A DNA stretch of 64,000 nt from Paenibacillus_I sp035510375 (GCF_035510375.1 NZ_DATKHG010000036.1); one strand, 5' to 3'. Counted from the stretch's first letter, positions 33,936 to 43,410 are shown. Program-made: numbers and translations. Notes: generated by a model not told the origin, from the sequence alone.

Positions 33936-35107
33936 CTCGACCTCACTATCTTTTGACGCAAATATTGAACAATTTGTTTCGCCGGCCGCTCCGCCTCATC
34001 CTTCAGCTTCAGGATGGCGTCCCTGTGGCGGCTCCGCCACGCCTCGGCGCCGGCCTCGTCCAGCAGCGCTTCCGCCGCGTCGGCAAAAGCCTCATCGTCC
34101 AGCGATTCGGTCGTCCCGATCGCCGTAAGACCGAGCCGGCCGAGAAACCGGTCGATCTTCGGGTCGTACGACAGCCCGAGCATCGGCACCTGCCGATTGG
34201 CCGCATAGATGAGCGCGTGCAGCCGCATCGCGAATACGAGGTCGCACCGGCTGACCTCCAGCAGCATTTGCTGCGGATCGTCGCCCGGCGCGGCGACCTC
34301 GGCGGTACTGGCGCCGATCGCGCCCAGACGGGCCATCACGGCATGCGAAACCGCGGCGTCTTCGGGCATGTGGAACGGCAGGAAGCGCAGGCGAACCGGG
34401 CGCCGCCGCGCAAGCGCGGCCAAGGCCGACGCCGCGCGGGCCAGGTCGGACGCATCCTTGCGCCATCCGCGCAAGGAGACGCCGACCACCGGCACGCGGT
34501 CGCCGCCCGGTTCGGCCGCGGGCGCGCCGCCTGCGACGGCGGACGCTTCCGCGCCTTCGGGCAGCGGAAGCCCCATCACCGGATCGGGCACGACCTCGAT
34601 CCGGCCGCGGTCGACGCCCATCCGCGCGAGCAGCGCCGCGGATTCGGCGTCCCGCACGGATACATAGCGGCTCCGCTTCATGACGCCCCGGATCAGCGGG
34701 TTCATCCATCGCCGGTTGACCGGTCCGATGCCCTGCGAATAGATGAACGTCGGCTTGCCCAGCAGCTGCGCGAGCCGCAGAATCCCCGTGTAGTAGGGGA
34801 TCGTTTTGGCGCTTGTCGCGTCCTGCAGCAGGCTGCCGCCGCCGCTGATCAGCCCGTCGCTGCCGCGAATGGCGCGCAGCACGTCCATCGGCCGCATCCG
34901 GTGCGCCGACTCGACGCCGTACATGGCGGCCGTCCACGCGGGATCGATCGACAGCACGACCGGCTCGATCCGCACGCCCTGCCGCTCCGCCTCCAGCTCC
35001 AACGCGAATAGAATCGATTTCAGCACCGCTTCGTCCCCGCTGTTGCGAAACCCGTAGTAGCCCGAAACAACTAATCGGAACGTTTGGCCGTAGACCGGAC
35101 CGCCCAT
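33932..35107 (-). CDS. csaB: Polysaccharide pyruvyltransferase CsaB
   Basis: About 391 residues. Transfers pyruvate from PEP as a ketal onto the secondary wall polysaccharide, creating the ligand of SLH domains. The N-terminal VVSGYYGFRNSGDEAVL and the C-terminal MRLHALIYAANRQVPMLGLSYDPKID are the family marks. ATG at 35107 is preferred (AAGGAG 10 bases upstream, overlapping the end of the DUF5693 gene); ATG 35116 is possible, and the open frame further upstream is an artefact of GC-rich sequence. Three SLH proteins in the same 20 kb and a fourth at 49.8 kb depend on this enzyme. Confidence 0.93.
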   Translation of the reverse strand: MGGPVYGQTFRLVVSGYYGFRNSGDEAVLKSILFALELEAERQGVRIEPVVLSIDPAWTAAMYGVESAHRMRPMDVLRAIRGSDGLISGGGSLLQDATSAKTIPYYTGILRLAQLLGKPTFIYSQGIGPVNRRWMNPLIRGVMKRSRYVSVRDAESAALLARMGVDRGRIEVVPDPVMGLPLPEGAEASAVAGGAPAAEPGGDRVPVVGVSLRGWRKDASDLARAASALAALARRRPVRLRFLPFHMPEDAAVSHAVMARLGAIGASTAEVAAPGDDPQQMLLEVSRCDLVFAMRLHALIYAANRQVPMLGLSYDPKIDRFLGRLGLTAIGTTESLDDEAFADAAEALLDEAGAEAWRSRHRDAILKLKDEAERPAKQIVQYLRQKIVRSR

Positions 35108-37215
35108 GCTTTCCATACTCCTTCCGCAAGCTGCCAAAACGCAATGAGGCAGAGTCCGATGATGGCGCCGAGACCCAGGCCGAGCAGCACCCGTATGAGG
35201 GATATCGCAATCGGCGTATGAATATGCGAGAAGGTCCCGACAATCGACAATTGTCCCATGGAAGCTACAATCATTAATACCCACGCCGCCCGGTATCGAA
35301 GCGACAGGAACAGGCCGAGCAGGAACAGCGGATGGGCGATAAGAAACTCCTTCGTTCTCGGCCGCACGCCGAAGGCGCTTTCCAGCGCGCTGCGGAACAT
35401 CAATTCGAGCGTCGACGCCTGTCCCGCGTTGCCCGTACGCGACAGATAATAGAGGCCGACCATGCCGATAACGGCCGCGGCCGCAACCCATAATACCGTG
35501 ATCTGCAGACGCAGCAATTTCCGGAAATTATCCCGGACCGATTGACCCGTGTACAAAAATACGTATACGGCCGTAAGCGCCATGGGCGCCAAGGCCAGCA
35601 GGCCGACTCCGCGGAATTGCTGAAGCTTGAGCATATACGTAATATTGTTCAGCAGGCCGAACACGAGCGCGGCGCCGAGCAGCGAAATAACGGCGGTCAC
35701 CGCATACAGGCCAAGCGCCGAAACAAGGCGCTTGCCGGCCGGCAGACCGTCGAACATCCAGCGGCCGCCGAACAGCCGGTCGGAGCGATCGGCGGCGGCA
35801 TCTGCCGGCTCCGCTGTGTTCCAAGCGCCGCCGACCGTCCGGCGGTTGCCTTCGGTATGGGCGCGCACGCGGCTTAGCGCCCAGATGATGGCCAGCGTCG
35901 GCGCGGCGATTGCCGCGCCGAGCGCCAGCGCTTGCGCAAGCAGCGCAGTGTTCAAGACATACAAGCCTGCGCTTCCGATAAGGCCGAGCGCGAAGGCCGG
36001 CAGAAGCAAGCCGGGCGCAAACGCGCCGACCAGCAATGCGATAACAGCCACGGCCCCTGCGGCCGCAACCGCCCTTAGCGCCTTCTGCCAGCCTGCATAT
36101 GCATACTCGAACGGCTTGGCCGAGCCGGTCTCAAAACCGGCTGCGGCCAGCTTCGCGACCGCACCCGGCTCCTCCTCCGAGCCGCCTATCGCCTCGTACA
36201 GGTTGTCGAGCGGGTCGACGACGGCCGCTTTGTCGATGCTGCGGATCGGCGCGCCGTTCAGGAAGAACAACCGGATGTTGCGGTCCTTCGCGGCCAGCAG
36301 GAAACGGTCCGCGATCGTCGCGGGACTCAAGGCCGCGCTGTCGGCGTCGGACAGCGAGTAAAGACGGACAGCGTTGTAATCGGTCAGATAAGCCAATTTA
36401 TTCAGCCCCAATTGCGGGGTGCTGATATTTTCGATGGCCGCGACGCCGATATCGTATTTGTTCAACAGCGAGGCAAAATGATCGAGGCTTTTCAGGTTCG
36501 CCTGATCGTTGTATCCCGTCACCTGTTCCCCGTCGAACAGGATGCGCTTGACGCCCAGCTCGGCGAATCTCCCCATCATCGCTTCCATCTCCGCATTATC
36601 ATAAGGCTGCATGCGGTCCGAGAGCCGCGGCAATATCTGAAATCCTGCGCGGCTCAGCTGCTCCAGCGCGACAGGATCGGGCATCATCGGCCTGACGGCC
36701 GCGTTCTCGATCGGCGTCTCCAGCACCAGTCCTTCCCGCCCGCCGAACGACCAAGTCCGCACGGCCACATCGATCTTCGCGAACGCGTTCCGCACGAGCG
36801 GTTCGATCGCCCGGCGGCTAGCGCCATCCGCAAACAGCACATACGTAAAATTCTCATTGAGCGGTGCCGGTTTCCCGCTAAGCGCCGCAGCTTGCGCCGA
36901 GCTGTACACCGTCAGGCGGCCCGCCCAGCTCAGCTCCTCGAAGGTGGCTTCATACACGGCCATTGTCGTGATGCCGCTTTCCTTCATTTTCACCAATTCG
37001 TCCCGAATAAAATCTTGCGGCCGCGCCTTATAGGCGGCGATCGTCACCAGGTCGCGGTAGTCGAACACGAATTCGACCTCCCGCGAGGTTTGCTCCACCG
37101 CGTGCCGAGCGAAGCCGAGCGGCAGCGCCGCCAGCGCGCCGATGACCGTCAACGCCCAGAGGAGAGTCCGGGCGCGGCGGTTCCATTGTCGATAAGTCGA
37201 AAGCAAGCTGTCCAC
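35071..37215 (-). CDS. DUF5693-type polytopic membrane protein
   Basis: 714 residues. One N-terminal helix (LLWALTVIGALAALPLGF), a roughly 350-residue extracytoplasmic domain, then about nine helices (from residue 380 on). The outer domain contains LVKMKESGITTMAVYE, RILFDGEQVTGYND and GVAAIENISTPQLGLN. These resemble polysaccharide-deacetylase or TIM-barrel-like strands, but no catalytic set is clear. Always seen beside csaB in Paenibacillus-type bacteria; it may take part in export or modification of the wall polymer. GTG start at 37215 abuts the AAGGAG; a TTG three codons later has better spacing. Confidence 0.8.
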   Translation of the reverse strand: MDSLLSTYRQWNRRARTLLWALTVIGALAALPLGFARHAVEQTSREVEFVFDYRDLVTIAAYKARPQDFIRDELVKMKESGITTMAVYEATFEELSWAGRLTVYSSAQAAALSGKPAPLNENFTYVLFADGASRRAIEPLVRNAFAKIDVAVRTWSFGGREGLVLETPIENAAVRPMMPDPVALEQLSRAGFQILPRLSDRMQPYDNAEMEAMMGRFAELGVKRILFDGEQVTGYNDQANLKSLDHFASLLNKYDIGVAAIENISTPQLGLNKLAYLTDYNAVRLYSLSDADSAALSPATIADRFLLAAKDRNIRLFFLNGAPIRSIDKAAVVDPLDNLYEAIGGSEEEPGAVAKLAAAGFETGSAKPFEYAYAGWQKALRAVAAAGAVAVIALLVGAFAPGLLLPAFALGLIGSAGLYVLNTALLAQALALGAAIAAPTLAIIWALSRVRAHTEGNRRTVGGAWNTAEPADAAADRSDRLFGGRWMFDGLPAGKRLVSALGLYAVTAVISLLGAALVFGLLNNITYMLKLQQFRGVGLLALAPMALTAVYVFLYTGQSVRDNFRKLLRLQITVLWVAAAAVIGMVGLYYLSRTGNAGQASTLELMFRSALESAFGVRPRTKEFLIAHPLFLLGLFLSLRYRAAWVLMIVASMGQLSIVGTFSHIHTPIAISLIRVLLGLGLGAIIGLCLIAFWQLAEGVWKAWAVRSTAKRSD

Positions 37216-37218
37216 TCC

Positions 37219-38928
37219 TTAGCTTCTATTGTCTACGCGCGCCATGACTTCTCTTGTCAGCTTCGCAATGGCCTCGTCCGCTTCCTCCCGCGAATCGCCG
37301 CGAACGGCGAAATAAACTTTGATTTTCGGCTCCGTCCCCGACGGACGGAGGCAGAACCAGGATCCGTCCGCCAAAATAAATTTCAGGACGTTCTCGCTCG
37401 GCAGACCGTCCAGTCCCCGCGAATAATCGAGCATGCGCTCGACCTTCACACCGGCTACGTCCGCCGGCGGGTTGCCGCGCCAATCCTCCATGATGGCGCC
37501 GATCTGCCGCACGCCGTCGATCCCCTTCAACGTGCGCGACTCCAGATGCTCCAGGTACGTGCCGAATTGCTCGTACAGCTCCAGAAGCACCTCGTACAAC
37601 GTCTTGCCTTTGCTCTTGTAATAGGCCGCCGCTTCGCAGATGAGCATGGACGCGATCACCGCGTCCTTGTCCCGCGCGTACGTACCGGCCAAATAGCCGT
37701 AGCTTTCCTCATAGCCGAAAAGAAAAGTAGGCGAACCGGTCCGCTCATACTCGGTCATTTTCTCGCCGATGTACTTGAAGCCCGTCAACGTGTTGACGAC
37801 CTCCGCGCCATAATGGACGGCGATGTCGGCGCCCATCTCGCTCGTCACGATCGTCTTGACGACGACGCCGTCGGACGGCAGCGTCCCGCGTTCCTTTCTC
37901 TGGCTGAGCAAGTAGTGGACCATGAGCGCGCCCGATTGGTTGCCGCTCAGCACCACATATTCGCCCTCGCGATTTTTCACGACGGCCCCCATGCGGTCGC
38001 AGTCCGGGTCCGTGCCGATCACGATGTCGGCATCATGCTTCCTCGCCAGCTCAAGCGCCAGCGCGAATGCGTCCCGCTCTTCCGGATTCGGCGACTTGAC
38101 CGTCGGGAAATACCCGTCCGGCCGCTCCTGCTCGGGTACCGCGATCACGTTGCCGAATCCCGCTTGCGCCAGCACGTTCCGCACCGGCATATTGCCCGCG
38201 CCGTGCAGCGGCGTGTATACGACAGTGAGCGCGTCGCCCGCGCCGCCCTTGAGCAGCTCCGGATTCAGGCTTTCCGCCGCAACGGCGTCGACATAAGCCT
38301 GGTCTTCCTTGTCGCCGAGCCAGCGGATAAGCCCTTTCGCCTCCGCCTCCTCTTGCGGCATCCGGCGCACGTCCGCAAAGCTCGCGACCCGCTGGATGCT
38401 CGCAATCACCTGCTCGGCGTCCGCCGGCACGAGCTGCCCTCCGTCCGCTCCGTATACCTTGTAGCCGTTATACTCCGGCGGATTGTGGCTCGCCGTCACG
38501 ACGATGCCGCCGTCCGCCCCGAGCGCGCGCACCGCGTACGAAAGCTGCGGCGTCGGCCGGAGGCTCCTCCACAAATAAGCGGTGATGCCGTTCGCCGCCA
38601 GCACCGAAGCCGCGACGAGCGAAAACTCCGGCGAATGGTTGCGCGAATCGTGCGCGATGACGACGGACGGCTTGTCCTTGCGTCCAAGCAGCCAATCGGC
38701 GAGCCCCTGCGTCGCCTTCCCGACCGTAAATGCGTTCATCCGGTTCGTGCCCGCGCCCATCACGCCGCGCAGCCCGCCTGTGCCGAATTCCAGCTCCTTA
38801 TAGAACCTGTCTGCGATTTCCTTCTCGTCGCCGGCAATGCCCGCCAGCTCTTTCTTCGTCGCCTCATCGATCAGCGCGTCTTCCATCCATGCCTGATAAC
38901 GCTTCATTACGGCAGGTTCCATCGCCAT
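37219..38928 (-). CDS. Phospho-sugar mutase (phosphoglucomutase/phosphomannomutase family)
   Basis: 569 residues. Complete alpha-D-phosphohexomutase: HDSRNHSPEF, phosphoserine loop GGIVVTASHNPPEYNGYKVY, metal loop GTDPDCDRMGA, sugar loop GYEESYGYL, phosphate loop RPSGTEPKIKVYF. Length and loops resemble PgcA of B. subtilis (glucose-1-P/glucose-6-P), but mannose use is not excluded. It would supply sugar-1-phosphates for wall polymer precursors. It lies three bases upstream of the DUF5693 gene, hence probably in one operon with csaB and tagA. Confidence 0.92.
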   Translation of the reverse strand: MAMEPAVMKRYQAWMEDALIDEATKKELAGIAGDEKEIADRFYKELEFGTGGLRGVMGAGTNRMNAFTVGKATQGLADWLLGRKDKPSVVIAHDSRNHSPEFSLVAASVLAANGITAYLWRSLRPTPQLSYAVRALGADGGIVVTASHNPPEYNGYKVYGADGGQLVPADAEQVIASIQRVASFADVRRMPQEEAEAKGLIRWLGDKEDQAYVDAVAAESLNPELLKGGAGDALTVVYTPLHGAGNMPVRNVLAQAGFGNVIAVPEQERPDGYFPTVKSPNPEERDAFALALELARKHDADIVIGTDPDCDRMGAVVKNREGEYVVLSGNQSGALMVHYLLSQRKERGTLPSDGVVVKTIVTSEMGADIAVHYGAEVVNTLTGFKYIGEKMTEYERTGSPTFLFGYEESYGYLAGTYARDKDAVIASMLICEAAAYYKSKGKTLYEVLLELYEQFGTYLEHLESRTLKGIDGVRQIGAIMEDWRGNPPADVAGVKVERMLDYSRGLDGLPSENVLKFILADGSWFCLRPSGTEPKIKVYFAVRGDSREEADEAIAKLTREVMARVDNRS

Positions 38929-38965
38929 TCGTCATCCAACCCCTTCTCATGATATGATGTTCCGT

Positions 38966-39394
38966 TTACTGCGGGTCGGTAAGCGCGAACATGATCTCGC
39001 CTTCGCACACGACCTTATCGCCGACCTTGGCCGTGGCCTGACCTTTGCCGATCATTCCTTTCAGGCGGGTGATTTCAACGGACAGCGTCAGTGTATCTCC
39101 CGGCGTGACCTGGCCGCGGAAACGCCAATTATCTATACCCGCAAACATCGCGATCTTGCCTTTATTGGCCTCCACCATCAGAATCGCCACCGCGCCGACC
39201 TGCGCCAGCGCTTCGACGATCAATACGCCCGGCATCACCGGGAAGCCCGGAAAATGACCCGCAAAAAACGGTTCGTTCATCGTCACATTTTTAAGTCCTA
39301 CCGCGCGCACGCCGGCTTCGGCTTCCAGAATGCGGTCGATCAGCAGAAAAGGCTGCCGATGCGGAATAATCGTTTGAATTTCGTTAATATCCAT
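38966..39394 (-). CDS. fabZ: 3-hydroxyacyl-ACP dehydratase FabZ
   Basis: 142 residues, the normal hotdog-fold length. Dehydrates 3-hydroxyacyl-ACP in fatty acid synthesis. Active-site His in PHRQPFLLIDRI and Glu in FPGFPVMPGVLIVEALAQVGA are both present. ATG at 39394; the GTG directly before it is at slightly better distance from AAGGAG and could be used. The longer open frame upstream is not needed for the fold. First gene of the possible fabZ-mutase-csaB-tagA unit. Confidence 0.94.
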   Translation of the reverse strand: MDINEIQTIIPHRQPFLLIDRILEAEAGVRAVGLKNVTMNEPFFAGHFPGFPVMPGVLIVEALAQVGAVAILMVEANKGKIAMFAGIDNWRFRGQVTPGDTLTLSVEITRLKGMIGKGQATAKVGDKVVCEGEIMFALTDPQ

Positions 39395-39498
39395 CACAGA
39401 TTGGTTGCTCCTTCGCTCCAGCTTGGTATAAAACCGCCTTAATCCAGAAACCATAATAACATCCTTCATGTGCTGCAGATCATGGAGGTTGAGATAAG

Positions 39499-39545
39499 GG
39501 AGCCCGTCCGACGGAATCGAAGCATTCCGGCGGATGGGCTCCTTT
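39499..39545 (-). terminator. Long hairpin after the phosphatidyltransferase gene
   Basis: Near-perfect stem of about 20 bp (GGAGCCC..CGGAAT and ATTCCG..GGGCTCC). The run of T lies on the plus-strand side, so termination of the minus-strand gene is likely but not textbook. Confidence 0.5.
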
Positions 39546-39567
39546 TCGGCGCGCCGCGCCGTCCCGT

Positions 39568-40083
39568 TCAGGAAATCCGCTCACGGTTGAGCGCGATGAA
39601 CTGAACGATGTAAACGACCGAGGTCAGGAACGAGAAGCCGATCGCGAACCAGAGCACGCCCAGGGCGCCATCGAGCTCGAAGAAGATGAACAGAATCGCC
39701 ACATAGAAAAACACAGTCGTCAGCTTGCCCATTGCGTTGGCTTGCACCGTTTTCTTCCCTTTAAAGTGGAAAAACGCGGATCCGGCGATCATGCCGAGAT
39801 CCCTCATGAACAGCGCCGCCGCGGCGGTCCACGGAATGTGGCCCGTGACGAGCAAGGAAACGATAACGGCGATCAGCATCGCTTTGTCGGCAAGCGGATC
39901 CAGCATCGCTCCCAGCGCCGTCATCAATCCTCTCGAACGCGCGATGTAGCCGTCCAGAATGTCGGTCAAACCCGCAGCCACAACAATGAGGAACGCCGAA
40001 ATCATATGCCCGCCCGCGAACACGGCGAGGTACACGGGAATCAGCAGAAAGCGCACGGTCGTGAGCATATTCGGCAGATTCAA
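39568..40083 (-). CDS. CDP-alcohol phosphatidyltransferase (PgsA-like)
   Basis: 171 residues, about five membrane helices. The class I CDP-alcohol signature D-x2-D-G-x2-A-R-x8-G-x3-D-x3-D is complete (DILDGYIARSRG and GAMLDPLADK). Most likely transfers a phosphatidyl group to glycerol-3-phosphate; close relatives make other lipids, and B. subtilis has separate pgsA elsewhere, so this may be a paralogue. TTG start with GAGAGGAG close upstream. Confidence 0.85.
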   Translation of the reverse strand: MNLPNMLTTVRFLLIPVYLAVFAGGHMISAFLIVVAAGLTDILDGYIARSRGLMTALGAMLDPLADKAMLIAVIVSLLVTGHIPWTAAAALFMRDLGMIAGSAFFHFKGKKTVQANAMGKLTTVFFYVAILFIFFELDGALGVLWFAIGFSFLTSVVYIVQFIALNRERIS

Positions 40084-40213
40084 CGTCTCCTCTCCCCCTT
40101 TTCTTTATATGGAGCCGTTACCCAAGTTACCCCACCATTATACCTCTACCCTGTGAAAAAAAAAACTGCCGCAAGTCGGGCAAGAACCCGCCGTCCTCAG
40201 CATTCTTCCCAAC

Positions 40214-40242
40214 GAAAAAAGCCGGTCCGGCAAGGAACGGCT
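40214..40242 (-). terminator. Terminator of the flhO-flhP-epuA unit
   Basis: Minus strand AGCCGTTCC-TTGCC-GGACCGGCT followed by TTTTTTCG: 9-bp stem with one mismatch. Confidence 0.75.
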
Positions 40243-40266
40243 CTTTCTTTTTGCTTATCGGCGGGC

Positions 40267-40539
40267 TCACGATTCGGAAAAAACAAGGTCGTACATATGC
40301 TTCCACGTTTGCCATTCCCAAACATCGCCGGCTGGCGCTTTGCCAAATACGACATAACCGACGTACAGCCCGCCGAGCAAAGCGGCAACGCAAAGCACGG
40401 GCACGAGACAGAAACGCAGGATGCCAAGCACGATACGCAGGGCAACAGGACGGCGGCGGGCAGTTGTTTGCGAAGCGTCGCCTGCCGGCTTCTGCGATTC
40501 TCCGACGGTTTCCGAAGGCAGCTTCTTCATGGCATTCAT
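40267..40539 (-). CDS. EpuA-like small membrane protein
   Basis: 90 residues. Polar N-terminus, basic RRRP, one long membrane helix (LVPVLCVAALLGGLYVGYVVFG) and a C-terminal TWKHMYDLVF. This fits the EpuA family, often labelled as an RNA polymerase beta-subunit-like protein in databases; there is no evidence for a polymerase role, and its function is unknown. Start overlaps the flhP stop (TGATG). In other Bacillota it likewise follows flhP. Confidence 0.72.
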   Translation of the reverse strand: MNAMKKLPSETVGESQKPAGDASQTTARRRPVALRIVLGILRFCLVPVLCVAALLGGLYVGYVVFGKAPAGDVWEWQTWKHMYDLVFSES

Positions 40540-41369
40540 CAGGCGCGCAGGTTGTTCGCCAGCTGCATCATCGTGTCACTGGACGATAATGCCCTTGCGC
40601 TCATTTGATAGGCCCGCTGGACGATGATCAGCTCGGACATCTCCTTGCCCAGCTCGACGTTCGATTGCTCCAAATAGCCCTGCATCAACCGGACGTCGTT
40701 GCCTTCCTCCGGAACGACGCGGCGAACGACATCGCCTTCGTTCAGTCCCTGCGCCACAATAAACAGGTTGTCCGCTACAGGCGTAAGCACGCTCGGTTTA
40801 ATCGGCTGGACCAGCTTCAGGCGTCCGACATCACGGACGTCGAAGCCGTCTCTCGAGACGGCTTGAATGTTGCCGTAAGCATCGATCCGCATCGTGTAAC
40901 CGTCGGGGATGACGACCCGGCCCTCCCCGGCCGCCGTTTCGGCGATTACCGGATAGCCGTCGGCGTTCGTCAGAACGGCATCGTTATTCTCGTTGATCGT
41001 CATTTGAAAAGCGCCGTTGCGCGTAAAGGCGCGGTTGCCCAAATCGTCGACCGCTATTTCAAACAAGGCGCTGCCTTGAATGGCAATGTCGTTCACGTTG
41101 TCGGAGCGTTGGATCGGCCCTTGCGACAAGTCCGGCTGCACAAGCACCATCCGCGAGCCCCACCCCTGATTGAAGCCCAGCGGAGTCAAGCGCACCGGCT
41201 GCTCGAACGCCTCCTGCTGCTGTTTCATATTCGTTAAAAGGTCTTCGAAGGTGGCATCCTTGCGCTTATAGCCCGCCGTGTTCACATTGGCGATATTATC
41301 GGCGAGCAGGTCCAGCTTCTGCTGAAGCCCGCCCATGGAGACCATCGCATTAATCATCGAGCTGTTCAT
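40539..41369 (-). CDS. flhP: Flagellar hook-basal body (rod) protein FlhP
   Basis: 276 residues. FlgG/FlgE-type protein of the distal rod. N-terminal rod motif DNIANVNTAGYKRKDATFEDLL, central strands with NGAFQMTINENNDAVLTNADG, and C-terminal GYLEQSNVELGKEMSELI with the closing helix. Exported by the flagellar type III system, so no signal peptide. 27 bases downstream of flhO, driven by the SigD-type promoter before flhO. Confidence 0.93.
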   Translation of the reverse strand: MNSSMINAMVSMGGLQQKLDLLADNIANVNTAGYKRKDATFEDLLTNMKQQQEAFEQPVRLTPLGFNQGWGSRMVLVQPDLSQGPIQRSDNVNDIAIQGSALFEIAVDDLGNRAFTRNGAFQMTINENNDAVLTNADGYPVIAETAAGEGRVVIPDGYTMRIDAYGNIQAVSRDGFDVRDVGRLKLVQPIKPSVLTPVADNLFIVAQGLNEGDVVRRVVPEEGNDVRLMQGYLEQSNVELGKEMSELIIVQRAYQMSARALSSSDTMMQLANNLRA

Positions 41370-41396
41370 CGAACCGGCTCCTTTCTCTCACCGAAA

Positions 41397-42263
41397 TCAG
41401 ACGCGTCCGACTTCGGTTACCGCTTTTCTCAAGCTCTCGTCGTAATATTGTACCATCTTTTGATTGGATTCGTAAGCGCGCAATGCGGAGATCAAATCAA
41501 CCATCGATTGGGCCGAATCGATATTGGACCGTTCGATAAAGCCTTGGCGCACCTCGAACCGGTCATTCGCGTCAACCGGCCTTACCGGAGAGCTCCCGTC
41601 CTGCAGCCGGAACTTGCTGTTTCCTTCCCGGACCAGCTTGTTCGGATTTTCCACAAGTGTCATGAGCAGCTGCCGGCCGGTATCGAGCCCGGTACGGCTG
41701 TCGATGAAACGCTGGCCGCGCGTGAGCGTGAGGTTTTCAATCGCCGTTCCCGCCTCGAATTGAATCCGCGCGTTGTTCGTGCCGAGCACATTCGAGCCGT
41801 CGGAAGTGACGAGGAAACCTTCCTCGTTCAAGGTGAACGTACCGTCACGGGTATATCTCACTTCGCCGTTCCGGTCCTGCACCGTAAAGAAAACCTGCGG
41901 CTGGAACATAACGTCCCCGTTCGCGGCTACCGCTTTGCCGGAAGCGTCGAATGTCAGCCCGGGCACTTCGATGTCGGACATGATGGCAAAGTCGGAGGCC
42001 CGCCCTGTATCGGACAAATCACCCTGCGCGTGGATCGAAAGGCTTTCCTCCGCGAATACGCCGGTATTCAAGATCCCGATGCGTTTGGCCTTCTCTCCCT
42101 GGACGCCCGTCAATTCGAGAAGCATGTCCGGGAACGAACGGGAGATTGCGTTTACCTGCTTAAAGCCAGGCGTATTGGCGTTGGATATATTGTTGGTAAC
42201 GGTATCGTGCTTCCGCTGTTGGGTCATCATCCCCGCCGCGGCGGTATAAAGTCCGCGTAACAT
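41397..42263 (-). CDS. flhO: Flagellar hook-basal body (rod) protein FlhO
   Basis: 288 residues. Paralogue of FlhP. N-terminal TNNISNANTPGFKQVN and C-terminal GFIERSNIDSAQSMVDLI with the terminal helix. In B. subtilis FlhO and FlhP build the distal rod, on which the hook is laid. AAGGAG 7 bases before the ATG. Placement behind mbl is the same as in B. subtilis. Confidence 0.93.
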   Translation of the reverse strand: MLRGLYTAAAGMMTQQRKHDTVTNNISNANTPGFKQVNAISRSFPDMLLELTGVQGEKAKRIGILNTGVFAEESLSIHAQGDLSDTGRASDFAIMSDIEVPGLTFDASGKAVAANGDVMFQPQVFFTVQDRNGEVRYTRDGTFTLNEEGFLVTSDGSNVLGTNNARIQFEAGTAIENLTLTRGQRFIDSRTGLDTGRQLLMTLVENPNKLVREGNSKFRLQDGSSPVRPVDANDRFEVRQGFIERSNIDSAQSMVDLISALRAYESNQKMVQYYDESLRKAVTEVGRV

Positions 42264-42306
42264 CGCTCTACTCCTTACGCTTGTCCGATTTATTCCGGTC
42301 TATACT

Positions 42307-42334
42307 TTATCGGTTCGGCTGCGCCTTTCATTTA
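42307..42334 (-). promoter_or_regulatory. SigD (sigma-28)-type promoter of flhO-flhP
   Basis: Minus strand TAAA (42331-42334), 16-base spacer, ACCGATAA (42307-42314). Same geometry as the flgM promoter. Confidence 0.68.
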
Positions 42335-42408
42335 TAGGTCCGGCGCCCCTCCCTTGCTGCGGCCGGCCCTGCCGACGCGTTCCCCCAAACGCTCGGCCCC
42401 CGGGCCGG

Positions 42409-43410
42409 TCAGCCCAACTTCTTGCCGCTCACCTTATCCAGGTTGTCAAGCATAATTCCCGTCCCCTTGACAACGCAATGTATCGGATCCTCCGCGACGA
42501 CGACAGGCACCCGCAATTCCTCCGACATGAGCGCATCCAGCCCGTCCAACAGCGCTCCGCCGCCGGTCAGAATGACGCCCCGGTCGATAATGTCCGCCGA
42601 CAGCTCCGGCGGCGTGCGTTCAAGCACCGCCTTGGCTCCCTGCACGATCGCCGATACGGAGTCCCATAGCGCTTCCCGCACTTCTTCCGAGCGAATGTTG
42701 ACGGTCAGCGGCAAGCCCGTCACCATATCGCGGCCGCGTATATCCATCGACTCCTTGCGTCCGTCCGTGTACACGGTGCCGATTTTCAGCTTGATCTCTT
42801 CACTCGTGCGTTCGCCGATCAGAAGCTTATACTTATTTTTAATATATTTCATGATTTCGGCGTCGAACTTGTTGCCCGCCACCTTAATGGATGAAGCGGT
42901 GACGACGTCGCCCATGGACAGCACCGCGACATCGGTCGTTCCGCCGCCGATATCGACCACCATATTGCCGCTGGGCTGGAAAATATCCATTCCAGCCCCG
43001 ATGGCGGCCGCCTTCGGCTCCTCCTCCAAATAGACCTCGCGGGCTCCGCTCCGTTCCGCCGCTTCCCGAATCGCCTTCTGTTCGACGGACGTGATGTTCG
43101 TCGGCGCGCAGATCAGAATACGGGGACGACTGAACCAGGTCCGGCCGCCCACGCGTTCGATAAATGCCTTTAGCATCATTTCCGTAATTTCAAAATCCGC
43201 GATGACGCCGTCCTTAAGCGGCCGAATCGCCACGATGTTGCCGGGAGTCCTTCCGACCATGCGGTGAGCTTCTTCTCCGACCGCCAACACCCGCTTCGAA
43301 TCGCTTTCGATCGCAACGACCGATGGCTCATCCAGTACGACTCCCCTTCCCTTCACATGAATGGATACGTTAGCCGTACCGAGATCGATTCCGATATCCT
43401 TGCTCAGCAT
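42409..43410 (-). CDS. mbl: Actin-like rod-shape protein Mbl
   Basis: 333 residues. Forms membrane-bound filaments that guide sidewall synthesis. Phosphate-1 loop DIGIDLGTANVSIHVKGRG, GGRTWFSRPRILICAPTNIT, phosphate-2 DIGGGTTDVAVLSMG, and adenosine-binding LTGGGALLDGLD are intact. ATG at 43410 with GGAGG about 11 bases upstream; the frame extends further only because of an upstream shadow. Placement between spoIIID and flhO identifies it as Mbl rather than MreB or MreBH. Confidence 0.94.
   Translation of the reverse strand: MLSKDIGIDLGTANVSIHVKGRGVVLDEPSVVAIESDSKRVLAVGEEAHRMVGRTPGNIVAIRPLKDGVIADFEITEMMLKAFIERVGGRTWFSRPRILICAPTNITSVEQKAIREAAERSGAREVYLEEEPKAAAIGAGMDIFQPSGNMVVDIGGGTTDVAVLSMGDVVTASSIKVAGNKFDAEIMKYIKNKYKLLIGERTSEEIKLKIGTVYTDGRKESMDIRGRDMVTGLPLTVNIRSEEVREALWDSVSAIVQGAKAVLERTPPELSADIIDRGVILTGGGALLDGLDALMSEELRVPVVVAEDPIHCVVKGTGIMLDNLDKVSGKKLG

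Noticed and set aside
36412..38952. 846-codon plus-strand frame opposite the DUF5693 and mutase genes
   Set aside because: Third-position GC bias of the real genes keeps this frame open. The product is rich in Arg and His with no recognisable domain.
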